A stretch of DNA of 33,165 bases, taken from E44-bin88 sp034419075 (GTDB lineage: Bacteria; Chloroflexota; Dehalococcoidia; Dehalococcoidales; BS750m-G39). A model generated the notes under the pieces. That model was not told the origin of the DNA, searched no databases, and saw nothing but the letters and a program-made list of their open reading frames with translations. Every line of letters begins with the position of its first letter. Within the stretch, counting starts at the first letter, position 1. Where the stretch lies: the NCBI GenBank assembly GCA_034419075.1, contig DAOULR010000019.1:1-33165 (forward strand), given 5' to 3'. The position numbers were made by a program, and so were the translations under genes. Shown here one piece after another: positions 6,329-14,340 of the stretch.

Positions 6329-7702
6329 ATGACCGATATCAGGGAAGTCAGCCGCCAGCTAGCTGAAGCACTCAAAAAACCCCGCGCCGACTACATAGAA
6401 GCCCGCCTTGAAGAAAGCCAGCGCACTAATATCACCTACCGGGGTAAGGAGTTGGAATCGGCGGGGCAGTCCACCGCCGTCGGCGGCAACATTCGCGCCT
6501 TGGTCAAGGGCGGCTGGGGCTTCGTCAGCTTTAACGACCTAAACGACCTCCCTAATAGAATTGAGCGTGCCGTCGCGCAGGCGAAACTGGTCGGCAAGGA
6601 GAAAAGCCAATTAGCACCGGTTGAGCCCGTCGTCGATACTGTATCAAACGGTAAAGACATCCCCCTCACCGTCTCCTTAGCCGAGAAGAAAAAGCTACTC
6701 GACGAATATAACGAGCTTATCTGGCACACCCCCCACCTCCAGACCTCGGTTATCGGCTACGCCGACAGCCACAAAAGAACCATCTTCATAAACTCGGCGG
6801 GCAGCTACATCGAGCAGCCCAGGACGGATATAACCTTGCGCATTAGCGCCGTGGCCGCCGGTGACGGCGAGGTGCAGCAGGCGGGCTCGAGCCTGGGCAG
6901 CCGCGGTGACTTTGGCGCCATACGTAATCTGCACAAACAGGTGGAAGAGACGGCCAAACACGCCGTAGCATTACTTTCCGCCCCTCAGGTGAAGGGCGGC
7001 GAGTACACCGTAGTCCTTGACCCCGTGCTGGCGGGTGTCTTCGTCCACGAAGCCTTCGGCCACCTCTCCGAAGCCGACCACATCTACGAAAACGAGCGCC
7101 TGCGCCAAATCATGGTGCTGGGCAAGAGGTTCGGCGGCAAAGAGCTTAACATCATTGACAGCGCCGCTCGACCCGACCTGCGCGGCAGCTACAAGTACGA
7201 TGACGAAGGGGTAAAGGCAACCAAGACCTACCTTATTAAAGAAGGCAAGCTGGTGGGGCGATTGCATTCCCGGGAGACGGCGGCCATCATGGGCGAAAAA
7301 CCCACAGGCAACGCCCGCGCCATAAATTATAGATTTCCCCCCATCGTGCGCATGACCAATACCTACATTGAGCCGGTCAAGGGCTCTTTTGATGAGCTAA
7401 TCGCCGACATCAAGGAAGGCGTCTACGCCAAGAACTGGTTCGGCGGCACCACCTCTATGGAGATGTTCACCTTCTCCGCGGGCGAGGCCTATATGATACG
7501 CAACGGCAAAGTCGCCGAAGCTCTGCGCCCCGTGGTGCTCACCGGCAACGTCTTCAGCACGCTTAATAACATCGACGCCATCGGCGGCGACCTGGACATG
7601 AACCAGGGCGGCGGCTGCGGCAAGGGCGGCCAGATGCCCCTCCCCGTCTCCAACGGTAGCCCCCACATCAGAATCCGCAAGTGCCTGGTGGGAGGCAGCT
7701 AG
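6329..7702 (+). CDS. tldD: Metalloprotease TldD
   Basis: A 457-residue TldD-family peptidase, the catalytic half of the TldD/TldE heterodimer that degrades unfolded peptides and matures some ribosomally made peptides. The metal site HExxxH is visible at residues 240-245 (VHEAFGHLSEAD). The C-terminal part holds the usual glycine-rich segments (NQGGGCGKGGQMPLPVSNGSPHIRI). The length is typical. No Shine-Dalgarno precedes the ATG, consistent with the leaderless promoter. Its stop codon overlaps the tldE start (TAGTG), so the subunits are translated in step. No peptide precursor gene was recognised nearby, so general proteolysis is the default reading. Confidence 0.95.
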   Translation: MTDIREVSRQLAEALKKPRADYIEARLEESQRTNITYRGKELESAGQSTAVGGNIRALVKGGWGFVSFNDLNDLPNRIERAVAQAKLVGKEKSQLAPVEPVVDTVSNGKDIPLTVSLAEKKKLLDEYNELIWHTPHLQTSVIGYADSHKRTIFINSAGSYIEQPRTDITLRISAVAAGDGEVQQAGSSLGSRGDFGAIRNLHKQVEETAKHAVALLSAPQVKGGEYTVVLDPVLAGVFVHEAFGHLSEADHIYENERLRQIMVLGKRFGGKELNIIDSAARPDLRGSYKYDDEGVKATKTYLIKEGKLVGRLHSRETAAIMGEKPTGNARAINYRFPPIVRMTNTYIEPVKGSFDELIADIKEGVYAKNWFGGTTSMEMFTFSAGEAYMIRNGKVAEALRPVVLTGNVFSTLNNIDAIGGDLDMNQGGGCGKGGQMPLPVSNGSPHIRIRKCLVGGS

Positions 7703-9000
7703 TGGAGAGGATACTGGAAAAAGCCAAGAAAGTAGCCGAGGAAGCCGAGGTCTTCTTCGTTACCGCCGAGGAAACCCCCGTTCATTTCGAGGCCAACCGC
7801 CTCAAGCATATTCAGGGCAAGCAGAGCACTTCTGTCGCCCTGCGCATCATTAAGGACGGGCGGCTCGGCTACGCCACCGCCACCGACGTCAGTGACGCTA
7901 AAGGACTAGTGGAAAATGCCGTGGAGACGGCAAAATTCGGCACCAAAGCCAGGTTCGAGCTTCCCCCCACCACCCCCTACCCCAAGGTGGACATTTTTGA
8001 CCCCGACGTCGAAACCTTTCCCGTCGAAGAGATGGCCAGCTTAGGCGGGGAGCTCATCGCCCTTATCACAAAACACACCCCCGAGATTGTCTGTGAGGCG
8101 GGAGTAGAGAAGGAGACCATCGTCCTAAAGATTATTAACTCACGCGGCGGGCAGGCGGAATACAGGAAGAGTGTCTTCGGTATCGGCGTCGTCGGCAACC
8201 TAGTCCGGGGCACCGACATGCTCTTCGTCGGCGAGGGCCAGAGCTCCTGCCACCCTATTACTGACGTCAACGAGATTGCGAAGGTAGTTTTAAGACAGCT
8301 GGAGCTGGCCAAGAACCAGGCCTCGGCCCCCACCAAAAAACTGCCCGTTATCTTTACCCCCGAAGGCGTCGTCAGCGCCCTGATTCCACCATTGATGGCG
8401 GCTTTCAACGGCAAGACCGTCCTAGAAGGTGCCTCCCCCATCGGCAAGCGGTTAGGCGAACGAGTATTTGATAATAAGCTATCGCTTAGGGACGACCCCA
8501 CCATAGCCTACCGCCCCCATAGCCGCCCCTGCGATGACGAAGGCGTCCCCAGCCAGTGCACGCCCTTGATTGAAAATGGGGTGGTATCCAGCTTTCTCTA
8601 TGACTTGCAGACGGCGGCTTTGGCCAAGACAAAGAGCACGGGCAGCGCCAGCCGCGGCGGGGGATTACCTATCCCCTCCCCCAGCACCCTGGTCATCGAA
8701 GCTGGCGAGGTCAGCTTTGACGATATGCTCAGCGACATCAAGGAAGGTCTAGTTATCGAGCATCTCATGGGCGCCGAGCAGGGCAATATCCTCGGCGGCG
8801 ACTTCAGCGGCAATGTCCTCTTAGGTTATAAAGTGGAAAGTGGTAAAATAGTAGGTAGGGTAAAGAACACCATGGTTTCGGGCAACGTCTATCAGCTTCT
8901 CAAGGAGATTAGCGCCATCGGCAGCCAGCCCAAGTGGGTCGGCGGCGTGCTCAGCACCCCGCCCATCTACTGCCCCCGCCTGTCGGTGGCGAGCAAATAA
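7702..9000 (+). CDS. tldE: TldE/PmbA, partner subunit of TldD
   Basis: A 432-residue PmbA/TldE homolog. It is the same fold as TldD but without the HExxxH metal site; at the equivalent place it reads IFTPEGVVSALIPPLMAAFNGKTVLEG. The start is the GTG at 7702, which overlaps the tldD stop by one base and has GGAGG 6 nt upstream. An in-frame ATG earlier, inside tldD, is less likely. C-terminal family segments (GGDFSGNVLLGYKVESGKIVGRVKNTMVSGNVYQLL) are present. It should form a heterodimer with TldD, giving access to the single active site. Confidence 0.94.
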   Translation: MERILEKAKKVAEEAEVFFVTAEETPVHFEANRLKHIQGKQSTSVALRIIKDGRLGYATATDVSDAKGLVENAVETAKFGTKARFELPPTTPYPKVDIFDPDVETFPVEEMASLGGELIALITKHTPEIVCEAGVEKETIVLKIINSRGGQAEYRKSVFGIGVVGNLVRGTDMLFVGEGQSSCHPITDVNEIAKVVLRQLELAKNQASAPTKKLPVIFTPEGVVSALIPPLMAAFNGKTVLEGASPIGKRLGERVFDNKLSLRDDPTIAYRPHSRPCDDEGVPSQCTPLIENGVVSSFLYDLQTAALAKTKSTGSASRGGGLPIPSPSTLVIEAGEVSFDDMLSDIKEGLVIEHLMGAEQGNILGGDFSGNVLLGYKVESGKIVGRVKNTMVSGNVYQLLKEISAIGSQPKWVGGVLSTPPIYCPRLSVASK

Positions 9001-9010
9001 AAAAACAATT

Positions 9011-9101
9011 GAGGTGGAGTGGGGAGAGAAGCCTATAGAGGTTACACCTCTATAGGGTGGGCATTGGGTGGGACGACAAAACGTAGGCTAACAAGGTGGG
9101 G
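9011..9101. repeat. MITE-like element, copy E (half-length)
   Basis: This holds one arm only: GGGTGGGCATTGGGTGGGACGA, then ACGTAGGCTAACAAGGTGGGG, matching the right arms of copies A-D. Just upstream is a perfect 11-bp hairpin with a 3-nt loop (9032-9056, CCTATAGAGGT and its complement). It occupies the gap between tldE and the PAC2 gene and could act as a terminator for tldE. Confidence 0.65.
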
Positions 9102-9114
9102 TTAGGTAAAACTA

Positions 9115-9918
9115 ATGAAAAACATAGTTAAAATATATGCCCGCCCCAAGCTAAAAAATCCGGTCATGCTCGCCTCCTGGCCCGGCATCGGCGACGTTTC
9201 GATAATAGTCGCCACCTACCTGCGCAAAAAGCTCGACTTCAAGGAGCTGGGCGAAATCGAGCCTTCATACTTCTTCGACGCCACCGGCGTAATCGCCCGG
9301 GACAACATCGTGGAGGAACCCCACTTCCCCCAGAGCCGCTTCTACTACTGGAAACACCCGGGCGGAGGCAGCGATATCATACTCTTCATCGGTGAAGACC
9401 AGCCCATCACCAAGGGCTACGAGCTGGCCAACTGCGTTGTAGATGTCGCCGTCAGGTTTCAGGTAAAGCGCATCTACACCTGCGCCGCCGCCCTGAGCCG
9501 CATCCACCACACCGAGCAGCCGCGGGTATGGGGCGTGGTTACCAGCCCGCACATGTCGGAGGAGCTAGACAAATACGAGCTGGTGCAGCGGGGCAACCTC
9601 CAGATTGCCGGCCTGAACGGCCTGCTCCTCGGCGTAACCAAAGAAAGAGACATCGAGGGCGTCTGCCTCCTCGGCGAGGTGCCCGTGCACGCCACCCGCA
9701 TCCAGAACCCGGTAGCGGCGCTGGCCGTGCTCCAGGTGCTGGCCAGAATGCTGGATATAGAGGTCGACATAGGCGAGCTTAGTCAGATTGCCGAAGAAGC
9801 CGCCGACAGGCTCAAGCAGGTCGCCGCCGAAGCTATGGGCGAATACATAGATAACTTCACCCGCCCCATCTGGGAATACGGCGCAGAAGACGATTATGAC
9901 GAAGAAGAGGAGGACTAA
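9115..9918 (+). CDS. PAC2-family protein
   Basis: A 267-residue protein of the PAC2 (proteasome assembly chaperone 2-like) family, which also occurs in bacteria without proteasomes and has no settled function there. Family features include the start KLKNPVMLASWPGIGDVSIIVATYL, the segment DIILFIGEDQP, and the GNLQIAGLNGLLLGV / GVCLLGEVP block, with an unusually acidic C-terminus (GAEDDYDEEEED). No membrane segment or signal peptide is visible. It overlaps the HEAT-repeat gene by one base (TAATG) and heads a three-gene operon. The ATG is chosen because the conserved core begins 15 residues later; the Shine-Dalgarno is weak. Confidence 0.8.
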   Translation: MKNIVKIYARPKLKNPVMLASWPGIGDVSIIVATYLRKKLDFKELGEIEPSYFFDATGVIARDNIVEEPHFPQSRFYYWKHPGGGSDIILFIGEDQPITKGYELANCVVDVAVRFQVKRIYTCAAALSRIHHTEQPRVWGVVTSPHMSEELDKYELVQRGNLQIAGLNGLLLGVTKERDIEGVCLLGEVPVHATRIQNPVAALAVLQVLARMLDIEVDIGELSQIAEEAADRLKQVAAEAMGEYIDNFTRPIWEYGAEDDYDEEEED

Positions 9919-10841
9919 TGCCACTCCCCGTCGAAGAGACCATTGACGCCCTGAGCGATAGCGACAAGCCCCTGCTCAGCTCCCGGCTGGCGGAGCTATC
10001 CAACCTCAACGCGCCGGAGCTGGCGCTCTTTGAAAAGGCCTGGAAGACCATCGAGCCGAAACGGCGGCGGCAGATTATCTATCGGCTCGTCGAGCTGGCC
10101 GAGGACAATTTCGAGCTGGACTTCGACAGCATCTTCAAGCGCCGCCTCAAGGACAAAGACGCCGACGTGCAAAGCAAGGCCATCGAGGGCCTCTGGGAAA
10201 GCGAGGAAACTGGCCTCATCGACCCCCTCATCGAGCTACTGGAGCCGGAAAACGCCGAAAAAGTCCAGGCGACGGCAGCCACCGCCCTGGGCAAGTTCGC
10301 TATGCTCGCCGAGCTGGAAAAGCTGCGTCCCAAACATAAATCGAGTGTCTGCCGCGCCCTGCTCGGCGTCATCGAAGACAGCAACCGCTCCCTGGAAATA
10401 AAGCGCCGCGCCCTGGAAGCCGCCGCCCCCCTGAGCCTCCCCCAGATGGAAAAAGCCATCGCCCGGGCCTACCAGAGCGGCGTGCCACGCCTCAAGTCCA
10501 GCGCCATCTTCGCCATGGGCAAGAACTGCGACCCGCGCTGGCTGCCCATATTAATAAGGGAGCTGAGCAACGCCGACGCCGAGATACGCTACGAAGCCGC
10601 TCAAGCCTGCGGTGAGTTGGGAGATAAAGAAGCCGCCCCTTATTTGAGTGAGCTTACCTCCGACCCCGATATCGACGTTCAGCTGGCGGCCATACAGGCG
10701 CTGGGCAAGATAGGCGGCCCCGAGGCTAAAGACAGCCTGGAGCGCTGCCTCACCGACGACAGCCGTACAATCCAGCAGGCGGCGGAACAGGCTCTCGACG
10801 AGCTGGAAGCGGGTGAAGACCCCCTATCCTTCCGAATGTGA
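9918..10841 (+). CDS. HEAT-repeat protein
   Basis: A 307-residue all-helical protein. From residue 60 on it consists of HEAT or PBS-lyase-type repeats, for example DKDADVQSKAIEGLWE, AEKVQATAATALGKF, DAEIRYEAAQACGELGDKEAAPYLSEL and DPDIDVQLAAIQALGKIGGPEAKDSLERCL. Such repeats form solenoid scaffolds for protein binding; no catalytic motif is visible. It is translationally coupled to the PAC2 gene upstream (TAATG) and to the acetyltransferase downstream (ATGA), so it may be a partner or adaptor of the PAC2 protein. That link is inferred from position only. Confidence 0.85.
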   Translation: MPLPVEETIDALSDSDKPLLSSRLAELSNLNAPELALFEKAWKTIEPKRRRQIIYRLVELAEDNFELDFDSIFKRRLKDKDADVQSKAIEGLWESEETGLIDPLIELLEPENAEKVQATAATALGKFAMLAELEKLRPKHKSSVCRALLGVIEDSNRSLEIKRRALEAAAPLSLPQMEKAIARAYQSGVPRLKSSAIFAMGKNCDPRWLPILIRELSNADAEIRYEAAQACGELGDKEAAPYLSELTSDPDIDVQLAAIQALGKIGGPEAKDSLERCLTDDSRTIQQAAEQALDELEAGEDPLSFRM

Positions 10842-11377
10842 AGAGAATAATGGTAATGATTTCTGGCAAAAAGATTAAGCTGCGAGAAAAAAGACTGGGC
10901 GATGCCGCCGACGACTACGCCTGGCTCACCGATGCCGAACTGGCCGAGCTTGATGCCGCTTCCCCCTCCACCTCCACCTTCCCCCAATACCTGGCGGCCT
11001 ACACCAGCGACCTGCGCTACCCACCCACCGTCCGCCACCAGTTCGCTATCGAGACCAAGGAAAGCAAGCACATCGGCAACTGCACCTATTACGGTATCGA
11101 TAATGATAAGAAGGAAGCCGAGCTGGGCATTATGATTGGCGACCGCGACTACTGGGACAAGGGCTACGGCAGCGAGGCTGTGACCGCCCTCCTCGAATAT
11201 GTCTTCGAAAAGACCAAGCTCAACCGCCTCTACCTGAAAACGCTCGTCGACAACAAGCGGGCGCAGAAGTGCTTCGCCAAGTGTGGTTTTACCCTCTACG
11301 GCCACCTCAAAAAAGACGGCTACAGCTTCATCCTCATGGAGATATGCCGTGACGAGTGGGAGAAACGTCAGCCCTGA
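10838..11377 (+). CDS. GNAT-family N-acetyltransferase
   Basis: A 179-residue acetyl-CoA-dependent acyltransferase of the RimJ/RimL type. The core has a strand pair (FAIETKESKHIGNCTYYGIDNDKKEAELGIMIG), the acetyl-CoA motif A around DYWDKGYGSEAVTALLEYVF, and the conserved end NKRAQKCFAKCGFTLYGHLKKDGYSFILMEI. The first ATG (10838) overlaps the HEAT gene stop as ATGA; ATGs at 10850 and 10856 are alternatives, since the family usually starts just before GKKIKLREK. The substrate cannot be predicted. It ends at a MITE-like repeat that probably terminates the operon. Confidence 0.85.
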   Translation: MKRIMVMISGKKIKLREKRLGDAADDYAWLTDAELAELDAASPSTSTFPQYLAAYTSDLRYPPTVRHQFAIETKESKHIGNCTYYGIDNDKKEAELGIMIGDRDYWDKGYGSEAVTALLEYVFEKTKLNRLYLKTLVDNKRAQKCFAKCGFTLYGHLKKDGYSFILMEICRDEWEKRQP

Positions 11378-11578
11378 CCACCCCTCCCCCCCAGGTCATT
11401 TCACCCACACCAACCCACCCACAAAGGTCTTTCAAAGGGGGCTACGCCCCCTTAATAACCCCCAAAGTGGGGCAGGGTGGCGCAACCCTAAAGGAGAATA
11501 TATAAGGGGTACCACCCTTATAGGGTGGGATTTGGGTGGGGAATCCGTACGTACGCTAATAGAGTGGGGTGTGAGTGG
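11378..11578. repeat. MITE-like element, copy B, convergent gap
   Basis: The left arm is C-rich (CACCCACACCAACCCACCC); the right arm reads GGTGGGATTTGGGTGGGG, then CCGTACGTACGCTAATAGAGTGGGG, matching copies A, C and D in inverse orientation. Inside is a hairpin AAGGGGGC-TAC-GCCCCCTT (11435-11453) followed by TAATAA. It lies between the convergent acetyltransferase and FMN-reductase genes, where its hairpin could terminate both strands. Confidence 0.7.
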
Positions 11579-11597
11579 AAATCACAAAACAAGCAGT

Positions 11598-12155
11598 CTA
11601 TATTTGAGCCAACAGCTCGGCCATCTGCCTCCCCATTTCCCGCGCCTGCTTTACCATTTCCGGGTTGTCCTTGATATGCTTATCGGGACCGCCAGCAGCC
11701 CCTTTCAGAATGAAGAGTTTGACGCGGGGCGCACCGGGAGGGCCGGTAAACTTTTTTAGCTCTTCGATGGCCTCATCGAACCCCATCCGGCCCGCTGTGG
11801 CAATCAAACCGAAACATTTGGCTTTCGGTTCTATATCATGCCGGAAGAGAAAAACGCTTCTATCCATAAAGGTCTTCACCTGTGCCGAGATGGAGGCGAA
11901 ATAGACCGGGCTGGCTATGATAAGCCCGTCCGCCTGGCTGTATTTCTCCAGAATCCAGGGAGCATCGTCCTGCTGCAAGCACTGCTTAAGCGAGCCGCAA
12001 TCGTCGTGAGCCTGGCAGGGGCCAATCTTATACTGGTTCAAGATGATTTTCTCGGTCTCCACCCCGCGGGAAGCCAATTCAGCAAGAGCCTGGTCAATCA
12101 GGTAGTTAGTGTTACCCTGTAATCTGGGGCTGCCCCCGATAGCCACGACTTTCAT
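11598..12155 (-). CDS. NADPH-dependent FMN reductase / flavodoxin-fold protein
   Basis: A 185-residue WrbA-like flavoprotein. The phosphate loop GGSPRLQGNTNYL (residues 7-19) and the flavin segment ASPVYFASISAQVKTFMDR are typical of the NAD(P)H-dependent FMN reductases and iron-sulphur flavoproteins. Three cysteines in IGPCQAHDDCGSLKQC (47, 53, 59) sit where iron-sulphur flavoproteins bind a cluster, but the spacing is wider than the compact CxxCxxC form, so cluster binding is doubtful. The ATG has GGGGAG upstream. It is the last gene of the dehydratase-SDR operon, 44 nt after the SDR, and may supply or accept reducing equivalents for it. Confidence 0.85.
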   Translation of the reverse strand: MKVVAIGGSPRLQGNTNYLIDQALAELASRGVETEKIILNQYKIGPCQAHDDCGSLKQCLQQDDAPWILEKYSQADGLIIASPVYFASISAQVKTFMDRSVFLFRHDIEPKAKCFGLIATAGRMGFDEAIEELKKFTGPPGAPRVKLFILKGAAGGPDKHIKDNPEMVKQAREMGRQMAELLAQI

Positions 12156-12199
12156 TTTATCTCCCCAATATTCTAATAATCGCCAGTCGATAAGAGCTT

Positions 12200-13111
12200 C
12201 TACTTATCCGCCTTGGGCGGCGCTGGATTCTTGTAACTCTCCAGTAAGACCTTCGGCACCTGGGTAATCAGCTCCTCAACCGTCCACATCCCTTCTTTAA
12301 CGATGGACTTCTTCTTCACTGGCTCGGAGTAGATGGCGATATCGCCACCAGTTACGTCGAAGACCTGCCCGTTTATGTCGGCCGCCTCGTCGGTGCAGAG
12401 GTAAACGATGAAGGGCCCCACCGTCTCCGGCTTGGGCGGGTGTGTCAGCTCCTCATAGCGCTTCTTGGTCATCAGGCCCGCCTCATAGCGCTTCTTAAAG
12501 CCGGCCACAATCTCTTCGCTCAAAGTAAACCTAGTAGCGGCGGTGGGCGCATAGGCGTTGCAGGTAATCCCATAGCGCCCCACCTCCCGGGCCACCGCCC
12601 TAGTCAAGCCGACGATGCCGGCCTTGGCGGCGCCGTAGTTGCAGTGTCCCACCGTACCCAGCCAGGCCGTGGAGGTGGTATTGATAATCCGCCCCCACCT
12701 CTGCTCCCTCATTATGGCCGTGGCAAAGCGGGTGCAGTTGAAAGAGCCTTTAAGGAATGAGTCAAGGCACCTGTCCCACTCCTCCTCGCTCATGTTCCAG
12801 ACCATGCGCGGGGCGTCGGCGCCGGCGTTATTGACCACTATATCCAGCCGACCAAATTTTTCCACGGCCAGCTTGACTATCATCTCGGCATCGTTGAAAT
12901 CGTTAATGCTGCCGAAGAAGGGCATCCCCTCCCCACCCATTGCCTCGATTTCCTTGACCACAGTCTCAGCGTCACCACCTTCAGAGCCGGGGCGGCGGTT
13001 GTTGGTCACCACCTTAGCCCCCTCTTTGGCCAGGGCGATGGCGATAGCCCGGCCGATACCCTGCCCCGAACCAGTAACGATAGCCACCTTGTCCTTTAAT
13101 CTTTTAGCCAT
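12200..13111 (-). CDS. Short-chain dehydrogenase/reductase (acyl-CoA type)
   Basis: A 303-residue NAD(P)-dependent oxidoreductase. The cofactor loop TGSGQGIG (14-21), the NNAG motif (94-97) and the catalytic Ser147, Tyr159, Lys163 (TTSTAWLGTVGHCNYGAAK) are intact. A C-terminal extension of about 40 residues beyond the FabG core ends in PAPPKADK. It is preceded by AAGGAGG with 7-nt spacing. In an operon with two hot-dog hydratase subunits it most likely oxidises or reduces a 3-hydroxyacyl-CoA-type substrate; it resembles the dehydrogenase half of type-2 multifunctional beta-oxidation proteins. The exact acyl chain is unknown. Confidence 0.9.
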   Translation of the reverse strand: MAKRLKDKVAIVTGSGQGIGRAIAIALAKEGAKVVTNNRRPGSEGGDAETVVKEIEAMGGEGMPFFGSINDFNDAEMIVKLAVEKFGRLDIVVNNAGADAPRMVWNMSEEEWDRCLDSFLKGSFNCTRFATAIMREQRWGRIINTTSTAWLGTVGHCNYGAAKAGIVGLTRAVAREVGRYGITCNAYAPTAATRFTLSEEIVAGFKKRYEAGLMTKKRYEELTHPPKPETVGPFIVYLCTDEAADINGQVFDVTGGDIAIYSEPVKKKSIVKEGMWTVEELITQVPKVLLESYKNPAPPKADK

Positions 13112-13145
13112 TTTCAGTCCTCCTTAATTCTAACTATTCTATAAA

Positions 13146-13577
13146 TCAGCCCCCGGACGGCAGCGTAACCACCGCCCGCCCCGAAGCTGTTTTCTCCCCT
13201 TTTGGATTCTCCGCCCAGATTTTGCAGTCGATGAAATGCTCTCCGTCCTGCTCGTATTTCCTGGTCACCTCACCCCGGCAGGTCAGCTTTTCCCCGGGAT
13301 AGTTCATTCCCTTGTAGCTGCAGTTAAACCTTTTGAGCTCGCCATTCTCTCCGAGCCAGTCGGTCAGCATCTGCCCCAGGAAAGCCCCCGTCAGCTGCCC
13401 CTGGACGATAACCCCGGAAAGCCCGCGGCTAAGGGCAAAGTCCTTATCGTAGTGGATGGGGGTATAATCGCCTACCGCCCCCGCCCACACCACCAGCTGC
13501 TTTTTGGTCGGCTCCTTGACCAGCGGGGTAATTTCGTCGCCGACGTTGATATCTTTATAAGAAAGCTGCTTTACCAT
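13146..13577 (-). CDS. MaoC-like (R)-enoyl-CoA hydratase, catalytic subunit
   Basis: A 143-residue hot-dog-fold hydratase. The hydratase-2 motif with catalytic Asp37 and His42 is visible in GAVGDYTPIHYDKDFALSRGLSGVIVQGQL. The start lies 1 nt after the stop of the preceding hot-dog subunit, an arrangement typical of heterodimeric MaoC pairs in which one chain is catalytic and the other structural. It should hydrate an enoyl-CoA to the (R)-3-hydroxyacyl-CoA handled by the SDR encoded next. Confidence 0.88.
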   Translation of the reverse strand: MVKQLSYKDINVGDEITPLVKEPTKKQLVVWAGAVGDYTPIHYDKDFALSRGLSGVIVQGQLTGAFLGQMLTDWLGENGELKRFNCSYKGMNYPGEKLTCRGEVTRKYEQDGEHFIDCKIWAENPKGEKTASGRAVVTLPSGG

Positions 13578-13578
13578 A

Positions 13579-14007
13579 TCAGTAGCCGATAACCATCTGG
13601 CGGCATTTGGCCACCAGTTCCTTCTTTTGATTCTTACAGGTGCTCTCGAAGGTCAGAAAGGCCATCTTGCCGTTCTCGCCCTCGCGCTCGCGCAGCCCGC
13701 TTATCTCGAAAACGGCGGTTATGGTATCGCCCGTCTTCATGGGCTGGTAGCATTCAATGTCGGTGCCCGCCATGAGCACGGTGTTGAAGGCAACGATAGA
13801 GAGCAAATCGTCAACGAACTGCTCAAAGCCGATAGCCAGCACGAAGGTCGGCGGCGCAACCATGCCGTCCTGCCATTTGGGATTGGTGTCGCCCACGGCG
13901 CGGCAGAAGTGCCGCACCATCTCCCGCTCGATGGGGTATTCTCTGGGCTCCCACCCCACCCCAATCATGCTTTTTAGCTTCTCGATGCCCGCCAAAGCCT
14001 CAGCCAT
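13579..14007 (-). CDS. FAS1-like/MaoC N-terminal-type dehydratase subunit
   Basis: A 142-residue hot-dog protein of the MaoC N-terminal (FAS1-like dehydratase) type. It has the segment FCRAVGDTNPKWQDGMVAPPTFVLAIGF at the acyl-binding site and the conserved GTDIECYQPMKTGDTITAVFEISGLRERE. The Asp-X4-His dyad of active chains is replaced here by DTNPKW (no His), so this is probably the non-catalytic partner of the next gene. It is the first gene of the operon, and its ATG sits 7 nt after a -10 box. Confidence 0.85.
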   Translation of the reverse strand: MAEALAGIEKLKSMIGVGWEPREYPIEREMVRHFCRAVGDTNPKWQDGMVAPPTFVLAIGFEQFVDDLLSIVAFNTVLMAGTDIECYQPMKTGDTITAVFEISGLREREGENGKMAFLTFESTCKNQKKELVAKCRQMVIGY

Positions 14008-14014
14008 ATCAAAA

Positions 14015-14044
14015 AGTTTACTTTGCCCCGACTGATACTGTCAA
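14015..14044 (-). promoter_or_regulatory. Promoter of the dehydratase-SDR operon, leaderless
   Basis: Minus-strand TTGACA (14044-14039), an 18-nt spacer and TAAACT (14020-14015). The ATG follows after 7 nt (ttttgat), where transcription should start, and no Shine-Dalgarno is present. Confidence 0.7.
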
Positions 14045-14069
14045 GAAAAGCCCACCCCAGGTTTTTCTT

Positions 14070-14266
14070 CCCACCCCACCTTATTTGGCGAACGTATTGT
14101 TGTCCCACCCTACCCACCCAACTGAAGTCCTTTAAAGGGGGACTTCGTCCCCCTTAAGAACCCCCTGAAATAAGGGGTGGGGATGAGCGTCCCCCAAGTT
14201 AAGGAGTTTACTCATTAGGGCGGGCTGGGTTGGGACGAAAAACCAACGTTCGCCAAGGTGGGGGGT
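14070..14266. repeat. MITE-like element, copy C, most complete
   Basis: The left arm starts CCCACCCCACCTTATTTGG, then CGAACGTATTGTTGTCCCAC. The right arm ends GGGTTGGGACGAAAAACC, AACGTTCGCCAAGGTGGGG, nearly its reverse complement. The centre holds AAGGGGGAC-TTC-GTCCCCCTT (14135-14155), the same hairpin as in copy D. It fills most of the 333-nt divergent gap between the dehydratase operon and mtnA; the remainder holds the two promoters. Confidence 0.78.
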
Positions 14267-14304
14267 TGTGTGCCCCCCAAAACCTGTAATCCAACCCCTG
14301 CCCC

Positions 14305-14334
14305 TTGACGATTACCTAGAAGCTGGGCTACATT
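14305..14334 (+). promoter_or_regulatory. mtnA promoter, leaderless
   Basis: TTGACG (14305-14310), an 18-nt spacer and TACATT (14329-14334). The mtnA ATG follows after only 6 nt (tagcct), so the message should start at the A of the ATG. No Shine-Dalgarno is present. Confidence 0.65.
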
Positions 14335-14340
14335 TAGCCT

